A stretch of 64,000 nucleotides of DNA from Lactuca virosa (GCA_928212115.1 CAKMRJ010001112.1:409233549-409297548), one strand, 5' to 3'; counted from the stretch's first letter, positions 42,486 to 53,218 are shown. The notes: generated by a model from the sequence alone, not told the origin. Program-made: numbers and translations.

Positions 42486-42927
42486 GTTTGCGGCCAAGAT
42501 TCACGGTGTGAAGGAGTTTGCGGTCGTAAAGGGTTTCCGGCCGTGAACAACCCCTTGAAGGGTTTACGGTCGTGAACGGTGTTCTTGAAGGATTTATGAA
42601 TCTTTGAAGGGTTTACGGTCGTAAATGGGTTTACGGCCTTTGAAGATTTGAAGGGTGTACGGCCGTAAACTTAAGAACAATGATGTTAGATTCGATGAAA
42701 AAAGTGTTTTTGATGCTCCGAAACAACCTCCAAAGGTGATTCTTGATGATTTTCGGAAGAAAAGAGGGTGTTTTGGTGTTTACAGTTGAGAGGTTAGAGA
42801 GAGAATGAGGAAGTTTTCGGCCAGAAAAGTTCAAATGAAGGTGGGAGTCCCGCATTTATAGGCCGGGTGTATGGTCGGTGGTGGGGGCCACCTGTCGTTG
42901 GTCGTAAACGGGTTTACGGCCGTAAAC
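42486..42927. repeat. GTTTACGGCCGTAAAC palindrome cluster in solo LTR G
   Basis: Full or half copies begin near 42486, 42516, 42533, 42562, 42611, 42629, 42655 and 42912, with a preceding GGTCGTAAAC half at 42900. Close pairs are 17-18 bp apart (42516/42533, 42611/42629). The pair 42900/42912 lies 40-67 bp upstream of the TATA; the other copies lie in the inferred transcribed leader. Confidence 0.9.
42854..42860 (-). promoter_or_regulatory. TATA box of solo LTR G
   Basis: Minus strand CCTATAAATGC. It is about 270 bp from the LTR 5' end. Confidence 0.6.
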
Positions 42928-43129
42928 ATCACTCAGGCCGAAAACTATTGATTTCTCAAAGGAAACTTAGGTTTTTCGCATTATTTTGGTTCCGACTCAT
43001 ATATAAAATTCAATTATATAACTAAATGTTTTTTTCCCAAACCAAAGGAATTTGACGGAACTCAATAAAATTCAAATTTTATTAACGGCAATCGGCTAAC
43101 GGTAACGGAAAAAGGTTCGGGTTGTCACA

Positions 43130-43134
43130 TAAGC
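43130..43134. repeat. Target-site duplication of solo LTR G (right), TAAGC
   Basis: Exact match to 40542-40546. Confidence 0.95.
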
Positions 43135-43671
43135 TCCATCCTTTTTGATTTCAAGATTCTTGTCCATCCCACGTAATGCTTCGGTCGCAACGTTTTCTGA
43201 CTTCAGGGCCTCCAATTGAGCATCCCTGATTTGCGTGGACAAGTGGGATTGGATGGTCAATGTTAGGTTCTTCGTTCGTCGACTCGTGTATTCCTTCCTG
43301 CTCAGGGCATCGTCCACCACATTAGCGTTGCCCGGATGGTACTTGATCTCGCATTCATAATCGTTGAGCAGTTCTACCCACCTTTGGTGCCTCATGTTTA
43401 GCTCCTTTTGATTTAGAATGTGTTGGAGGCTTTTGTGGTTCGTGAAGATTGTGCACTTTGTACCATAGAGGTAGTGCCTCCAAATCTTCAGGACGAAGAC
43501 CACAGCTCCCAGCTCTAGATCATGGGTGGTGTAATTTACTTCGTGTGTCTTCAATTGTCTGGACGTGTAAGCTATCACTTTTCCGCGCTGCATAAGAACA
43601 CAGCCTAACCCCTGATTTGAAGTGTCGCAATATACTATGAAATTTTCCGTTCCCTTTGGTAAAGATAACAC
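43130..43671 (-). pseudogene. Element F RNase H
   Basis: Reads LPKGTENFIVYCDTSNQGLG, then CVLMQRGKVIAYTSRQLK, the HEVNYTTHDLELGAVVFVLK block and YLYGTKCTIFTNHKSLQHIL, then HPGNANVVDDALSR. This is the gypsy RNase H with its acidic residues (D in YCD, E in LELGA, D in VVDD). The frame runs to 43135 and then into solo LTR G, so the sequence between RNase H and the integrase zinc domain is split by 2.58 kb. Confidence 0.9.
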
Positions 43672-44571
43672 CGGAGCACTACAGAGGGCTCGCTTCAGGG
43701 TTTGAAAAGCAACTTCTTGTTTTTCAGTCCAGTTGAAGGGTACGCCTTTTTAGGTTAGAGTGGTGAGGGGCTTGGCAATCTTGGAGAAATTCTGAATGAA
43801 CCTTCTATAGTAACCAACAAGGCCCAAGAATTGTCTGATATCCGTTGGCGATTTCATAATTTCCCAACCTTCAATAGCTTTGATCTTGGAAGGATCCACA
43901 TGAATTCCTTCCTGACTGACTACATGACCCAAGAAATTCACACTTCGAATCCAGAACTCGCATTTGGAGAGTTTTGCATATATCTTTTCAGCTCTAATAG
44001 TTTCCAAGATCTGACGTAGATGAGGACCGTGCTCCTCCTTACTTCGAGAGTATATGAGTATGTCATCAATGAAAACGATTACAAAATTATCGAGGAATGG
44101 GCGGCATAATCAATTCATGAGGTCCATAAATGTTGCAGGAGAATTTGTCAGACTGAAGGGCATAACAACGAAGTCATAATGACCATATCGGGTCCGGAAA
44201 GCATCTTTGGGGATAACTTCTTCCCGAACTCGTAGCTGATGATAACCGGACCTTAGATCTATTTTAGAAAAATAACTGGCTCTTTGAAGCTAGTCGAATA
44301 GATCATCAATCCGAGGGAGTGGATATCGATTTTTGATGGTGAGTTTGTTCAATTCCCGATAGTCGATGCACATTCTGAAGGATCCGTCCTTCTTCTTGAC
44401 AAACAAGACTGGAGCTCCCCAGGGTGAAAAGCTCGGCCTAATGAATCATTTGTCTAAGAGTTCGCTCAATTGGCTAGATAACTCCAGCATTTCGGCGGGA
44501 GCTAACCTGTAGGGTGATTTGGCAATTCATGTGGCTCCTGGTATTAGGTAAATTCGAAATTCGACCTGTCT
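43672..44571 (-). pseudogene. Element F reverse transcriptase
   Basis: Minus-strand segments read the gypsy RT palm and thumb: a [20 protein letters not shown] block, a [12 protein letters not shown] block, and the catalytic FIDD ([17 protein letters not shown] at 44062-44073). Then come [19 protein letters not shown] and [20 protein letters not shown], then [20 protein letters not shown] (43750-44007). Stops occur near 43749, 44110, 44290, 44450 and 44528, and several look like single substitutions. The catalytic aspartates remain. Confidence 0.9.
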
Positions 44572-44850
44572 TTATAGGGGTATTCCCGGAAGGTCTTCGG
44601 GAAAGACGTCCGGAAAGTCACATGCCACTGGGATATCTTTGATGTTTATTTCCTCTTTTGTTTTATCCACAACATGGGCGAGGAAGGCATAATTTTTCTT
44701 GTGCAGGCATTTTTGTGCCTTGATGCACGAGATAAGACGGAGATTTGCGCCAGGTTTATCACCGTAGATTATTAGGGTTTCGTGGTTGGGGAGGTGAAGG
44801 CGAACGGCCTTCTCGTGGCACATAGTATCAGCATGGTGGGGCTCAACCAA
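44572..44850 (-). pseudogene. Element F protease-RT spacer
   Basis: Reads HHADTMCHEKAVRLHLPN, then AQKCLHKKNYAFLAHVVD and VACDFPDVFPEDLPGIPL, the block that precedes RT in plant gypsy polyproteins (SEFPDVFPEELPGLPP). It overlaps the protease frame at 44772-44850, so a frameshift lies there. Confidence 0.85.
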
Positions 44851-45170
44851 TCCATGCCGATTATCACATCAAAACTCCTAATATTAACTACCATCAAATC
44901 TATTTGAAATGAGTGGTTGTTTAATGTTAACGTGCATCCTACATAAATGTGTTTGGTTGTTTCAATTTTCCCATTAGCCATCTCCATCATTAAGACTTCG
45001 CTTAGCTTTTGGGGTTGTTGGTTTAGTAAGTTTTTGAATTTATTACTCACGAAACTCCGCTCAGTCCCACTATCAAATAGAATGCATGCGTAAGTGTTGT
45101 TGAGGGGAAACATACCAGTAGCAACCGTCGGGTCTTGAACTGCCTCTCCTTGACCCAATGCCAGGACCAT
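44772..45170 (-). pseudogene. Element F protease
   Basis: Reads MVLALGQGEAVQDPTVATGM, then CILFDSGTERSFVSNKFKN, the aspartic protease active site DSGT (codons at about 45066-45074), and later IYVGCTLTLNNHSFQIDLMV and SFDVIIGMDWLS. The ILFDSGA.RSFVS motif is the family form; here one residue after the Gly is Thr, which is common. The frame then drifts (a frameshift at about 44850), so only the protease domain is open. Confidence 0.9.
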
Positions 45171-45261
45171 GCCTGATCCTCCTGCTCCTTGGTTGTTGGC
45201 TTTGGGGCAGTTTCGCCTAAAATGGCCAGTTCCTCCACATCCATAACAAGTATGACTGGCC

Positions 45262-45345
45262 CCAACGTTATAGTTGTTGTTGTTGTTGGGCTGTTGGTTC
45301 TGTTGGCCCCAACGTTATAGTTGTTGTTGTTGTTGTTGTTGGCTT
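45262..45345. repeat. Duplicated GTT-repeat unit in gag of element F
   Basis: CCCCAACGTTATAGTTGTTG occurs at about 45262 and 45306, each followed by a GTT array of different length (5 and 7-8 units). Confidence 0.8.
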
Positions 45346-45531
45346 GCGGTTGTAGTTGGTACACTGCATTTCTCTACACTCGCCATTGTGGTTGTAGTTG
45401 CACTTGTTAATTTTTGGTCAGGTTCCTGCGTAAAGGCTTGGTCGTAGCTTGCGAAGATGTGGTTGGGGCTGGTGCAACTTGAGTGGTAGCAGCGGGACTG
45501 CTACGGTTTGCTGCTTTTTAGAGGATCCCTG

Positions 45532-45536
45532 GTTCT
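45532..45536. repeat. Target-site duplication of element D (left), GTTCT
   Basis: Exact match to 58834-58838. Confidence 0.95.
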
Positions 45537-45846
45537 TGTTGGATATAGTGTCTAAGTCAATAACTATATTTGGTATGTACTTGACCCGACCCAGCATGGT
45601 CCATTTGGGTTGCACTTCACCCGAACAATTTATGGATAATCGTTTGAGAATAGTATAAGTTATGATTTATTAATATGTTATAAGTCCTAATATATTAATA
45701 TAAAATCATATTATTTAATTAGTATTGATCTATAATTAATCTAGAATTAATTTAGAGATCAAAAGTATGACTAATTAAATATGGGCTCTTGTATTTATAT
45801 AGTGTGGGCTAATGCTTATTTGGAATGGGCTAGGCTTGCATGGAAG

Positions 45847-45880
45847 TCCATGGATACTCCATGGAGCTTTAACCCATGGA
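45847..45880. repeat. TCCATGGA palindromes upstream of the element D TATA
   Basis: TCCATGGA at 45847-45854 and 45858-45865 (11 bp apart), and CCCATGGA at 45873-45880. They lie 65-98 bp upstream of the TATA box. Confidence 0.8.
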
Positions 45881-45944
45881 TCTCATGGAAATGAAAAGAC
45901 ATGGGAATTAGGGTTTACATGAATGTAACCCTAATCCACCACAC

Positions 45945-45954
45945 TATATAAAGG
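45945..45954 (+). promoter_or_regulatory. TATA box of the element D LTR
   Basis: TATATAAAGG, repeated in the 3' LTR near 58473-58482. Confidence 0.7.
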
Positions 45955-46299
45955 AGGCTTTGGTTCTTGAATCCACATGAGTTGTGGTGAGTAAAGTAAG
46001 AGGGCCGATTTCAAGAAGGTGATTACTATTCTCTCAAAGTTCCAAGTTTGTGGTGATTTGTGATTTCCATTTGAGGCATCCACATATTGGTGCTAGGCTC
46101 TAAAACTCCAAGCAATCAACTACAACTACAAGGAAGTAATTCTACTAGTTTGATTTGATTCAAGTTCCCCATTCCATGCTAGATAGGATAAGAACCTTGG
46201 AAAAATAATTATTTGCATGTATCATAGTCAAACATAGATCCAAGGTTCTAGGGTTGCATGTACACCATAGGAGTGTTAGAATGCTCAAAAACCCATCAG

Positions 46300-46311
46300 T
46301 GGTATCAGAGC
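46300..46311 (+). promoter_or_regulatory. Primer-binding site of element D
   Basis: TGGTATCAGAGC, one base after the LTR end; exact initiator-Met primer site. Confidence 0.95.
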
Positions 46312-47611
46312 AAGGTTTGTTTATTTGATACTTGATGCAAAAAAAAAAAAAAAAAAAAAAAACTTGAAAATCAAAGTTTTGTTCAAAAGCTCGTATCAAA
46401 ATTTCAAGTTTTGTATATGTACTTACGATTCTTGAAATTTTGATATGAACATTCATAAACATATGGGTTTAGAAGATCATAGAAATTATGTGCTAATAAT
46501 TGATTAGATTAATTCTTGATCTTTATGTGTTTTAATGGAGTCCATAACTAGTTCTTAAGTTATGGATAACCAAAAGTCACATTTATAAAAACCATTAAAA
46601 GAACACATAGGTTACAAAAAATGAAGAGAGTCTTCATTTTTAATAACCATTACCTCATAAGGTATGAGAAATGAAAAGTTTTGAAAGTTTACAAAACTTG
46701 CCCTCAAGTTTTGGAACATGTAAAGTCATATTAAAAACTTTAGTTCCAACCCTAGAATTTTAAAAGTAAAATTCAACCCTTATACTTTTTAATATTATAA
46801 GTTTAATAATATTTTATATGTATAAGATCAAGTCGTCTTACCGCTAGTACGCCTCATTCACGAAGCCGGTCTATAAGGGGGGTATAAGGTTGTTGCCTAT
46901 AAAATGGCAACTTAATGGGTGTCCACTCTCACCCCACCGCTTCCTTGATCAGTGGAGGGTCGTTAGCCGAACGGGTAGGACAAGGACTTATAAATTCTCA
47001 TTAAAAGTATAATGATAATACTAAAGTAACTAAACTTTATTGAATTCCCAATCTTAGTTATTTTAGGAAAATGTGAATAAGGTGCTAATCCATGAAATTA
47101 CACTTTACACTTTGTTTAAGTCGTTAGTGGAGCGTGTGTGGTTAACCGGCACACTAACTTGAACTTAACAAGGTAGGTAAAGGGTGACTTAATGTTTATC
47201 ATAGTATCGATGGAGCGTGTGTGGTTAACCGGCACATCGATTGAGGGGTAATACATTAAGGGTACCAAGTAATTTGCATGGTTACTTCACACCTTGTTTT
47301 GTGATCCTCGGCATCCCAGTCACAAAACTTGAAGGGCACACTCGAGATTGAAACATGCCATTGAAGAAAGTTCAATGAATCTCAAAGAATCTAGGAGTTT
47401 CTAAACCAATTAAAACCTAATCAAATATTTCGTTTTCATGGTGGAAATTGGTGAATCGTCATTCACCTACCTTCATATCTTATAGCTTAGATACGGCATC
47501 CCTCTTCTAAGTTATAAAATATTGTGTTGGGTCCTAGCCTTAATATTACATTTGGGTGTTTTGTTAAGGACTATCTCTATATCTAATCTATCTATTCCCT
47601 CTTCTTTTCAG
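46312..47611 (+). other. Leader of element D, copy 1
   Basis: 1.3 kb non-coding leader with a run of about 24 A at 46338-46361. Just before the gag ATG (47612) is a long pyrimidine tract ending CTTCTTTTCAG, which looks like a 3' splice site; a leader intron is possible but unproven. The gtgtggttaaccggcac word occurs twice (near 47138 and 47217). Confidence 0.6.
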
Positions 47612-48473
47612 ATGTCTTCCAATAACAATGCTTCTGGCTCAAACCCTACTAGCTCCTTCTCTCTCATGAATCTTTGTGGGAGAGTCATCTTTGATGGGTC
47701 CAACTTTACAGATTGGATCAGAAAACATCAGGATGGTCACTCGGTATGAGAACAAAGAATATGTTCTCGACAAGGAGCTGAAGGTACCCGAGCCAACTGC
47801 TACTCCTGAAGAGCTTGCTGAATATGAGGTACATGAAGAGATGCTACAAAAGTGGCATGCATCATGATGGCCACCATGACAGCCGAGCTCCAAAAGTCCT
47901 ATGAGGACTATTATCCTTTTGAGATGCACCAGGACTTGATGGACCGCTACCATCAAAGTGCTCGTCAAGAGCGATATGAAATGATCTCCTCCATGATAAC
48001 AACCCGAATGAAGGATGGTGAACCCATCACGGGCCACATGCAGAAAATGCAAAGGTATGTGGACCGTTTACTGAAGCTGAATGTGAACTTCCCTGAGGAG
48101 TTAGCAATAGACATCATTTTGCACTCCTTGCCATCGTGTTATGATCAATTCCGCATGACATATCACATGAACAAGGAAGAAGTCACCCTCAGCAAACTTC
48201 AAGGACTCTTGAAGACCGCCGAAAGTGGTCTAAAGGTAAGTCGGTTGTTACTACTCCTCCCAACTGCGGCCAATGTCTTGGCAATCGGGCATGGCAAAGG
48301 AAGAAGAGAAAGAACCCTTCTAGGGTACCAAGGGTAAGACCCTTGAAGGCTCCTCTTCAAGCAAAACCAAGAAAGGTTTTGTCACTCCTTCTGCTAACCC
48401 TAATGAGGCTGAATGCTTCTATTGCCATGAAAAGTCGCACTGGAAGCGAAACTGCCCAAAGTACCAGCAAGAT
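47612..48473 (+). pseudogene. Element D gag, copy 1
   Basis: ATG at 47612 begins MSSNNNASGSNPTSSFSLMN, then DGSNFTDWIR; an extra A at about 47725 breaks the frame, where copy 2 lacks it. The gag resumes at 47852-48337 with MTAELQKSYEDYYPFEMHQD, then YEMISSMITTRMKDGEPI, FPEELAIDIILHSLP and KLQGLLKTAESGLK (a UBN2-type gag domain). A CCHC knuckle CFYCHEKSHWKRNC is at 48414-48455, in another frame. The protein would coat the element RNA. Breaks are mostly one-base indels. Confidence 0.9.
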
Positions 48474-48967
48474 TTGAAGGATGGGAAAGTAAAACCCAAC
48501 CATGCAGGTATATACACTATATTGTCTAATAACTCACCTCATTCTAAGTCTTGGGTCCTTGATACAGGTTGTGGTATTCACATATGTTGTGATTTGCAGG
48601 GACTAAAAGAAGTGAGAATGTGGAGCAGGGAAGATAAACTTGATCATGGGAAACAGGAAAGCTTCACCTGTCACCAAGATAGGAGTTTATTCCTTAGTGC
48701 TAAATAGTGGGTTTACATTAGATTTGAATAAATGTTATTATTCGCCAGAAATGGCAAGAAATGTTATTTCCTTTCATGCATTGTATAAACAAGGTTTTAC
48801 CTTTTATTTTGATAATAATAATGGTAGTATTGATGCTTTCTTTATAATGTTCTTTATTTTAAAGCATTACCTTGTGATGGCGTGTATGAAACTGTATCTG
48901 TTGTAGATAATCTAGGAAATAATGTATTGTGTATTAACTCTTCCACTAGCTTAGATAAAGCATCCTT
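48474..48967 (+). pseudogene. Element D protease, copy 1
   Basis: Reads MKDGKVKPNHAGIYTILSNN, then SWVLDTGCGIHICCDLQGLK; DTG (48561-48569) is the catalytic triad of the copia aspartic protease. Another frame continues with YSLVLNSGFTLDLNKCYYSP and MARNVISFHALYKQGF. Frames change near 48630 and 48840 by small indels. Confidence 0.85.
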
Positions 48968-49768
48968 ATGGCATTGTCGTCTTGGACATGTAAGCAAGAA
49001 ACGCATAGGCCAACTCCAAAGGATGGAGTCTTGGAGTCATTTGACCTAAAGTCAGATGATAGTTGTGAATCTTGTTTGCTTGGTAAAATGACAAAGTCAC
49101 CTTTTACTGGCACTTGTGCTAGGGGTGAAGGTTTGTTGGACCTCATACACACGGATGTGTGTGGACCCTTCAGAACCGCCACAAGAGATGCTAATCGGTT
49201 CTATGTGACTTTTACTGATGATTTTAGTAGATATGGATATGTCTACCATCAAGCATAAGTCAGAAACCTTTGAGAAATTCAAAGAGTTTAAGCAAGAAGT
49301 GGAGAATCAGTTGGGCAGCAGGACACATAAGATGCTTCGATCCGATCGTGGTGGTGAGTATCTTAGTACTGAGTTCCTTGACTATCTTAAGGAATGTGGG
49401 ATTGTCTCACAATTGACACCTCCTAGGACACCCAGTTGAATGTGTGTAGCTGAGAGGCGCAATCGGACCTTGTTGGACATGGTTCGTTCCATGATGAGTC
49501 GAGCTTCGCTACCAATCTCATTTTGGGGGGGTATGCCTTAGAGACTGCCGCCCATATCCTTAATTAGTCCCTACAAAGAAGGTTGCCAAAACACCTCACG
49601 AGGTGTGGACTGGAAAAGTTCCCAATCTAGACCACATCAAGATTTGGGGTTGCGAGGCTTTCGTGAGACGCGAGACTCACGATAAGCTCGAACCCCGAAG
49701 CGAAAGGTGTATTTTCATCGGCTACCACAAAATCCTTTGGTTACATCTTCTACAGACCCAGTGATAAT
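48968..49768 (+). pseudogene. Element D GAG-pre-integrase and integrase, copy 1
   Basis: Reads the pre-integrase CESCLLGKMTKSPFTG, then LLDLIHTDVCGPFRTATRDA, YVTFTDDFSRYGYVY, then LRSDRGGEYLSTEFLDYLKE (integrase Asp motifs), followed by the ERRNRTLLDMVRSMMSRA block that carries the Glu (49450-49505). One-base indels at about 49247, 49435 and later split the frames. The D, D and E residues are individually present. Confidence 0.9.
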
Positions 49769-50155
49769 GTGGTCTTTGTAGCAAGAAGAGGATTCTTTCG
49801 AGAGAGAGAATTCATGAGCCAAGGAGACAGTGGGAGGCAAATTGACCTTGAGGAAATTCAAGAGTCAAGTGGTGAAGGAACCTCAAACCCTAGCCCTCAA
49901 CCTGAGGAGAAAACTCCTGTTGAGCCGACTGAAGAATCTATACCTCTGAGGCGTTCCACCAGAGTTAGGAATGCACCTGAGCATTATTATGGTTTTCATA
50001 TTACTGCAGAAGGTGAGACACTTATCAGTGATAACACACTGGTAATCTGGATGAGCCTAACAGCTACACGGAGCCATGGCAGGCCCTGAGGCTGCTAAAT
50101 GGAAAGAGGCTATGGATAGCGAGATACAGTCCATGTATGACAATCAAGTTGGAAC
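49769..50155 (+). pseudogene. Element D integrase tail and linker, copy 1
   Basis: Reads VFVARRGFFREREFMSQGDS, then an acidic Ser/Pro linker (EEIQESSGEGTSNPSPQPEE) and PLRRSTRVRNAPEHYYGFHI, the RRS.R...P..Y motif that precedes RT in many copia elements. Confidence 0.85.
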
Positions 50156-50995
50156 TTGGTTGACAATGTACCTGATCGTAAGATAGTTGGGTGCAATGGA
50201 TCTTCAAGAAGAAGACCGACATGGATGGTAATGTACACACTTATAAGGCACGACTGGTTGCAAAGGGTTTTATTCTCAACTCCGGGAGTTGATTATGATG
50301 AGACCTTTTCACCAGTGGCCAAGATTAAGTCTATTAGGGGTTTGTTAGCCATTGCTGCATTTCATGATTATGAAATATGGCAAATGGATGTCAAACCGCT
50401 TTCCTTAATGGAAACTTGGCTGAAGATGTTTACATGGTTCAGCCAGAGGGTTTTGTCAGTACAGAGTACCCAGGTAGAGTGTGTAAGCTCGAGAATCCAT
50501 TTATGGATTAAAACAGGCACCTCGCAGATGGATCTTTGCTTTGATGAGAAAGTCAAAGAATTTGGCTTTTCAAGGAGTGAAGATGAATCTTGTGTCTATA
50601 TCAAGCTAGTGGGAGTATAGTCAGCTTTTGGTACTGTATGTGGATGACCGACTACTCATAGGAAATGACATCCCAACCCTGCAGGAAGTAAGTCCTGGCT
50701 TGGGAAAGGTTTCGCTATGAAGGACCTTGGAGAAGCTTGCCTATATCCTAGGATAAGGATTTTGAGAAACAGGAGTAAAAGACTAATTGGACTTAGTCAA
50801 AGCACCTATGTGGACAAAGTGTTGAAAAGGTTCAACATGCATAACTCCAAGAAAGGAGAGTTACCCATCCAGAGTAACGCCAGATTGAGTAAGACACAAA
50901 GCCATAGTACTGAGGCTGAGATAGCAGAAATGAGTCGAATACCTTATGCTTCATCTGTAGGATCGATCATGTATGCTATACGTGTACCGACCTGA
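50156..50995 (+). pseudogene. Element D reverse transcriptase, copy 1
   Basis: Reads [20 protein letters not shown], then AIAAFHDYEIWQMDVKPLSL, and in another frame LYVDDRLLIGNDIPTL (YVDD at 50637-50648). The next residue is Arg where copy 2 has Ile. Then come SQSTYVDKVLKRFNMHNSKK and MSRIPYASSVGSIMYAI. One-base indels separate the frames. Confidence 0.9.
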
Positions 50996-51568
50996 TGTAG
51001 CCTTTGCTTTGAGCACGGTTAGCAGGTATCAGGGGAACCCTGGCAAGGCACACTGGACTGCGGTAGGTAATAAAGATCCTCAAGTACCTACGGGGACTAA
51101 GGATGGGTCCTTCCCGTCGGTGGCAGTGAGGACTTGAGAGTTGTAGGGTACAGTGATGCTAGCTTTCAGACTGACAGGGATAATTTCCGCTCTCAGTCGG
51201 GCTGGGTCTTACTCTAAACGGAGGGGTGGCAATTACTTGGAAAAGTTCCAAGCAGGAGACAGTGGCTGATTCCACTTGTGAATCAGATTATCTATCAGCA
51301 AGCAAGGCAGCAAAGGAGGCTATATGGCTAAAGAACTTCATCGGAGACCTGGAGTTGTACCAGCTATAAAGGAGCCAATGGAGATTTTCTGTGACCGCAA
51401 TAGTGCTGTTGCCTTAGCCAAGGAACCAAGAGATCATGGGAGATCCAGACACATTGACAGAAAATATCACTTCATCAGACATCGAATAGAAGAAGGAATC
51501 CTCGTGGCAAACGAGGGTATCATCGGCATGAGACCCAGCGATCCCCTCACGAAGGACGGACTCGGGCT
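50996..51568 (+). pseudogene. Element D RNase H, copy 1 (ends at gap)
   Basis: Reads copia RNase H blocks: GNPGKAHWTAV, the EDLRVVGYSDASF block, a Q.GWVF.LNGGAI.W.SS block, TVADSTCESDY, the IFCDRNSAVALAKEPRDH block and RHIDRKYHFIRHRIEE. It breaks off at the N gap after PSDPLTKDGLG, where copy 2 continues ANHLQHARSIGLKDD. Confidence 0.9.
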
Positions 51569-51581
51569 NNNNNNNNNNNNN
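51569..51581. other. Assembly gap (13 N)
   Basis: Run of 13 N. Sequence on the left ends inside RNase H; on the right it starts inside an LTR, 45 bp downstream of the homologous TATA. About 1.3 kb expected from copy 2 (57173 to about 58490) is missing between them. Confidence 0.98.
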
Positions 51582-51915
51582 TTTGGTTCTTGAATCACAT
51601 GAGTTGTGGTGAGTAAAGTAAGAGGGCCGATTTCAAGAAGGTGATTACTATGCTCTCAAAGTTCCAAGTTGTGGTGATTTGTGATTTCCATTGAGGCATC
51701 CCACACTGTTGGGCTAGGCTCTAAACTCCAAGCAATCAACTACAACTACAAGGTAAGAATTCTACTAGCTTGATTGGATTCAAGTCCCAATTCCATGCTA
51801 GATAGGATAGAACCTTGGAAAATCATTATTTGCATGTAGCATAGTCAAACATAGATCCAAGGTTCTAGGGTTGCATTTCCACATAGGAGTGGTTAGAATG
51901 CTCAAAAACCCATCA
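51582..51915 (+). repeat. Partial LTR of element D (internal copy)
   Basis: 334 bp matching 45958-46298 with many one-base indels, chiefly at homopolymers. Followed by a PBS copy with one inserted base (TTGGTATCATGAGC). Confidence 0.9.
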
Positions 51916-53218
51916 GTTGGTATCATGAGCAAGGTTTGTTATTGATACTTGATGCAAAAAAAAAAAAAAAAAAAAAAACTTGAAAATCAAAGTTTTGTTC
52001 AAAAGCTCGTATCAAAATTTCAAGTTTGTATATGTACTTACTAATTCTTGAAATTTTTGATATGAACATTCAGAAACATATGAGTTAGAAAGATCATAGA
52101 AATTATTTCTAATAATTGATTGATTAATCTTGATCTTTAGTGTTTTAATGTAAGTTCATAACTAGTTTCTGAAGTTTATGGATAACCAAACGTCACATTT
52201 ATAAATAACCATTAAAAGAACACATAGGTTACAAAAAATGAAGAGTCTTCATTTTTAATAAACCATTAAACTCATAAGGTATGAGAAATGAAAAGTTTTG
52301 AAAGTTTACAAAACTTGCCCTCAAGTTTTGGAACATGTAAAGTCATTAAAAACTTTAGTTCCAACTCCTAGAATTTTAAAAGTAAATTCAACCCTATACT
52401 TTATAATATTATAAGTTAATATTATTTATATATGTATAAGATCAAGTCGTCTTTCTTACCGCTAGTACGCCTCATTCACGAAGCCGGTCTATAAGGGGGG
52501 TGTATAAGGTTGTTGCCTCATAAATGGCAACTTAATGGGTGTCCACTCTCACCACCGCTTCCTTGATCGTGGAGGTCGTTAGCCGACCGGTAGGACAGGA
52601 TTATAAATTCGCATTAAAAGTATATGATAATAATAAGTAACTAAACTTTATTGAATTCCCAATCTTAGTTATTTAGGAAATGTGAATAAGGTGCTAATCC
52701 ATGAAATTCCACTTACACTTTGTTAATTCGTTAGTGGAGCGTGTTGGTTAACCGGCACACTAACTTGAACTTAACAAGGTAGGTAAAGGGTGACTAATGT
52801 TTATCATAGTCGAGAGGAGGTGGTGTGGTTAACCGGCACATCGATTGAGGGGTAACAATACATTAAGGGTACCAAGTAATTTGCATGGTTACTTCACACC
52901 TTGTTTATGATCCTCGGCCATCCCAGTCACAAAACTTGAAGGGCACACTCGAGATTGAAACATGCCATTGAAGAAAGTTCAATGAATCTCAAAGAATCTA
53001 GGGTTCTAAACCAATTAAAACCTAATCAAATATTTCGTTTTCATGGTGGAAATTGGTGAATCGTCATTCACCTACCTTCAAATATCTTATAGCTTAGATT
53101 ATTGCATCCCTCTTCTAAGTTATAAAATATTGTGTTGGGTCCTAGCCTTAATATTACATTGGGTGTTTTGTTAAGGACTATCTCTATATCTAATCTATCT
53201 ATTCCCTCTTCTTTTCAG
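51916..53218 (+). other. Leader of element D, copy 2
   Basis: Homologous to 46299-47611, including the poly-A run (about 51956-51978). It has frequent one-base differences, and ends with the same pyrimidine tract and CAG before the ATG at 53219. Confidence 0.8.

Larger units (their letters stand above)
40547..43129 (-). mobile_element. Solo LTR G (2,583 bp)
   Basis: Starts TGTCACACCTCC and ends GGGTTGTCACA, flanked by TAAGC duplications. No internal region, so it is a solo LTR left by LTR-LTR recombination. Minus orientation is inferred from the TATA (42854-42860) and from similarity to LTR F (shared blocks such as GATCTATxCACAAA and CTCTCCCTC.AGGAGACTCTGG). It contains a 287-bp tandem duplication, a cluster of GTTTACGGCCGTAAAC palindromes, and CTGG....CCAG dyads. 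Confidence 0.95.
45171..45536 (-). pseudogene. Element F gag C-terminus with zinc knuckle
   Basis: Contains one CCHC knuckle, CYGCGGTGHFRRNC (45207-45248). Upstream is a poly-Asn/Thr stretch caused by GTT repeats (45267-45345), where a ~44-bp unit beginning CCCCAACGTTATAGTTG occurs twice and changes the frame. Further upstream is a Gln/Thr/Pro-rich tail (VAVPAATTQVAPAPT). The gag is cut at 45536 by copia element D and resumes at 58834-58838. Confidence 0.85.
45537..46298 (+). repeat. 5' LTR of element D (762 bp)
   Basis: TGTTGGATATAG...AAACCCATCA, followed at once by a PBS. TATA box TATATAAAGG at 45945-45954. Upstream are TCCATGGA palindromes at 45847, 45858 and (variant) 45873. Confidence 0.95.
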
